This document shows positions 50,707 to 52,188 of a stretch of DNA of 52,188 bases, piece by piece. Within the stretch, counting starts at the first letter, position 1. The number at the start of each line of letters is the position of its first letter. The translations under genes were made by a program, and so were the position numbers. The notes below the pieces were generated by a model. It ran no database searches, was not told where the DNA came from, and worked only from the letters and a program-made list of their open reading frames with translations. Source of the DNA: an uncultured Chloroflexota bacterium (GTDB lineage: Bacteria; Chloroflexota; Chloroflexia; Chloroflexales; Roseiflexaceae); the NCBI GenBank assembly GCA_937876225.1, contig CALFIC010000039.1, positions 1 through 52,188 on the forward strand. Direction: 5' to 3'.

Positions 50707-51894
50707 TTGTTTGATTTACTCATCCCATGGGTGATTGCTGCTGCCGCCATTACATGGCTGGTGATTATGTGGCAAAATCGTCCCCCCGAGCCACAGGCGC
50801 CGCCACCACCACCGGTGGTAGCAGATCGCCCCTATGCCCCTGCTGAAATCATCGTATCGGTAATCGACATCGGTATTTTGTTTGTCAATGGTGACGGGAT
50901 TGTGTTGATGCACAATCCTGCCGCCAGCGAATTGCTCAACCTGCAACGTGACGGCGTCGGCCGTACCTTGATTAGCCTGATTCGTGACCATCAATTCGAT
51001 GAATTTGTGCGGGATGTGGCCGTGCGTTGTGAATCCGACGAGATGCTGTTGCCGATGCGCAATCCGGCCCGCACACTGCGAGTCACGGCACGCCCCATCA
51101 TTCAACCGAACAACGACGTGGTTGTGATTTTGTTGGTCCGTGATATTACTCAGCTCAGTCAGCTCGAACGTTCCCGCCGCGATATGATTGCCAGCGTGTC
51201 ACACGAATTACGCACGCCCTTGGCTGCGCTTAAATTGTTGAGTGAGACGATTGCCAGTAATCCCCCACCCGAAATCGCCCAACGCATGGCGCGCCGGATT
51301 TCGGACGAAGTCGATGCCCTAACCCGCCTCGTCAACGACTTGCATGATTTGTCGCAAATCGAAGCTGGCCGCATCGCCTTGCAAATGGCTCCCACCAATG
51401 TGATTCAAATCGTCGAACGGGCCATCGAACGCATCCAGCCCCAAGCCGACAGTCATCACATCGAAGTAAATCACACCGTCCTCAATGGGTTACCGATGAT
51501 GCTCGCTGACGCCGGACGTATCGATCAGGTGTTGCTCAATTTGCTCCACAATGCCGTCAAATTCACCCCTGACGGCGGCTATATCACCATTGGCGCTCAG
51601 TTGATTAGCTTGCCCCTCGATCATGACGCACTCCCGGGCATCCCTGCCGACCATAATGGTGGTGAATGGGTGGCGATTACCGTCACCGATACCGGCGTCG
51701 GCATCCCCAGTGAACATGTCCCGCGGGTATTTGAACGCTTCTACAAAGTCGACCAGGCCCGCACGCGCGGCTCAGGCACGGGTCTCGGACTGGCTATCGC
51801 CCGCCATCTGGTCGAAGGTCACAGTGGCAAAATCTGGGTCGTGAGCACCGTAGGTGTCGGTACCACGTTTATTTGCACTTTGCCGACTGCGTAA
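50707..51894 (+). CDS. Sensor histidine kinase (PhoR-like)
   Basis: 395 aa with a TTG start after GGGGGAG. A single membrane helix (about 4-22, LIPWVIAAAAITWLVIMW) anchors it with almost no extracytoplasmic part. A proline-rich linker leads to a PAS domain (about 55-145), a HisKA domain with His166 in SVSHELRTPLAALKLL, and the HATPase domain (N box LLNLLHNAVKFTPDGG, G boxes DTGVGIPSEHV and GSGTGLGLAIARHL). It pairs with the preceding response regulator. The signal is probably cytoplasmic or intramembrane. A strong terminator follows. Confidence 0.93.
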   Translation: MFDLLIPWVIAAAAITWLVIMWQNRPPEPQAPPPPPVVADRPYAPAEIIVSVIDIGILFVNGDGIVLMHNPAASELLNLQRDGVGRTLISLIRDHQFDEFVRDVAVRCESDEMLLPMRNPARTLRVTARPIIQPNNDVVVILLVRDITQLSQLERSRRDMIASVSHELRTPLAALKLLSETIASNPPPEIAQRMARRISDEVDALTRLVNDLHDLSQIEAGRIALQMAPTNVIQIVERAIERIQPQADSHHIEVNHTVLNGLPMMLADAGRIDQVLLNLLHNAVKFTPDGGYITIGAQLISLPLDHDALPGIPADHNGGEWVAITVTDTGVGIPSEHVPRVFERFYKVDQARTRGSGTGLGLAIARHLVEGHSGKIWVVSTVGVGTTFICTLPTA

Positions 51895-51927
51895 TGACCG
51901 CATGGACAATTACCAGTCGGAAGCATG

Positions 51928-51959
51928 AAGAGATGCAGCACGCTGCGTCTCTTTTTTTT
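51928..51959 (+). terminator. Intrinsic terminator after the histidine kinase
   Basis: An 11-bp stem (51928-51938 with 51943-51953, one wobble), loop CACG, followed by eight T (51952-51959), 34 nt after the kinase stop. Confidence 0.9.
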
Positions 51960-51995
51960 ATAAAAATGCCAATTCCTCTATTCTGTCAATTATGA

Positions 51996-52149
51996 ATAAA
52001 TTATGAATTTTCATCCATTTGCGGTGCAAATCTATCCGGTGCAAATCTATCCGGTGCAAATCTATCCGGTGCCGATCTAACCGATACCAATCTATCCGGT
52101 GCCACACTAGACAAAGTGATTTCCGGTGGAATTGCGATTGTGTCAGGAA
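51996..52149 (+). pseudogene. Pentapeptide-repeat coding fragment at the contig end
   Basis: In the frame of 52023 the plus strand reads GANLS-GANLS-GANLS-GADLT-DTNLS-GATLD, six consecutive A(N/D)LxG-type pentapeptide repeats, then KVISGGIAIVSGK before the adapter. The DNA is six 15-bp units (52023-52112), the first three identical. The frame opens after a TGA at 51993-51995 and has no ATG, GTG or TTG before the repeats, and no ribosome binding site. It may start at a rare ATT (52017), be the relic of a longer gene or be a misassembled end. Pentapeptide-repeat proteins form right-handed quadrilateral beta-helices, some of which mimic DNA. Confidence 0.6.
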
Positions 52150-52188
52150 AGATCGGAAGAGCACACGTCTGAACTCCAGTCACCGATG
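52150..52188 (+). other. Illumina TruSeq adapter sequence (artefact)
   Basis: AGATCGGAAGAGC at 52150-52162 and the following 21 bases to 52183 are the TruSeq read-1 adapter; CGATG at 52184-52188 matches the start of TruSeq index 2. This part is not from the organism and should be trimmed. The bases just before it may rest on few reads. Confidence 0.97.

Noticed and set aside
1..52149. CRISPR arrays, insertion sequences or prophage
   Set aside because: No regularly spaced repeats, transposase, integrase or phage structural motifs were seen in any frame.
52001..52183. Minus-strand frames across the 15-bp repeats and the adapter
   Set aside because: They read through artificial adapter bases; the plus-strand frame gives a known repeat family instead.

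Overview
The window looks like a contig from the chromosome of a Chloroflexota bacterium, probably class Chloroflexia (moderate confidence). Supporting signs are the L34 sequence in an rpmH-rnpA-yidC-jag block, a T-box leader in front of serS, a FadF-like membrane Fe-S reductase, a fructose-6-phosphate-aldolase-type transaldolase, an ANTAR regulator, a bacterial XPB helicase and mid-50s GC by eye. There are no phage, integrase, IS or CRISPR features and no tRNA or rRNA genes. Both ends are contig ends: the left end cuts a gene and the right end runs into Illumina adapter sequence, which is not biological.

Layout. 1-655: truncated AT-rich gene for a membrane protein. 939-6987 (minus): GH2 beta-mannosidase-like enzyme, a decayed third M20 amidohydrolase, two intact tandem M20 amidohydrolases, and a thiolase behind a leader terminator. 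7276-9356: AAA+ chelatase subunit and VWA protein overlapping at GTGA, with a dnaX-type slippery heptamer at the junction, so one locus may make both the short ChlI-like and the long ChlD-like proteins. 9408-13069: triple-S1 protein, then rpmH, rnpA, yidC and jag behind a consensus promoter. 13147-17831: PfkB kinase, secreted protein, smpB, sugar isomerase/epimerase and GH29 alpha-L-fucosidase. 17885-21328: Fe-S membrane reductase, SDR and a TIGR04076-like protein.

21512-31116 holds three large tandem paralogues (about 900 aa each). Each joins an N-terminal signal-anchor, an extracytoplasmic beta-rich domain and extra membrane helices to an acyltransferase-3 domain and a C-terminal SGNH domain. 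A luciferase-like oxidoreductase gene lies between the first two. This is the most distinctive accessory locus and probably acylates a cell-surface glycan.

31180-38409: glmS, an aminotransferase, an ANTAR regulator with a membrane partner, a repeat-rich gap, and a T-box for serine (specifier UCC, UGGC bulge) controlling two Nudix hydrolases and serS. 38462-43694 (minus): GNAT, transketolase, transaldolase and a primary-type sigma factor with a large insertion. 43858-51894: GH4 glycosidase, an unknown protein, DNA-3-methyladenine glycosylase, XPB helicase, VTT membrane protein, galactokinase and a PhoP/PhoR-like two-component system. Central carbon and amino-sugar metabolism (tkt, tal, galK, glmS, GH2, GH4, GH29) is interleaved with translation housekeeping (L34, RnpA, YidC, SmpB, SerS).
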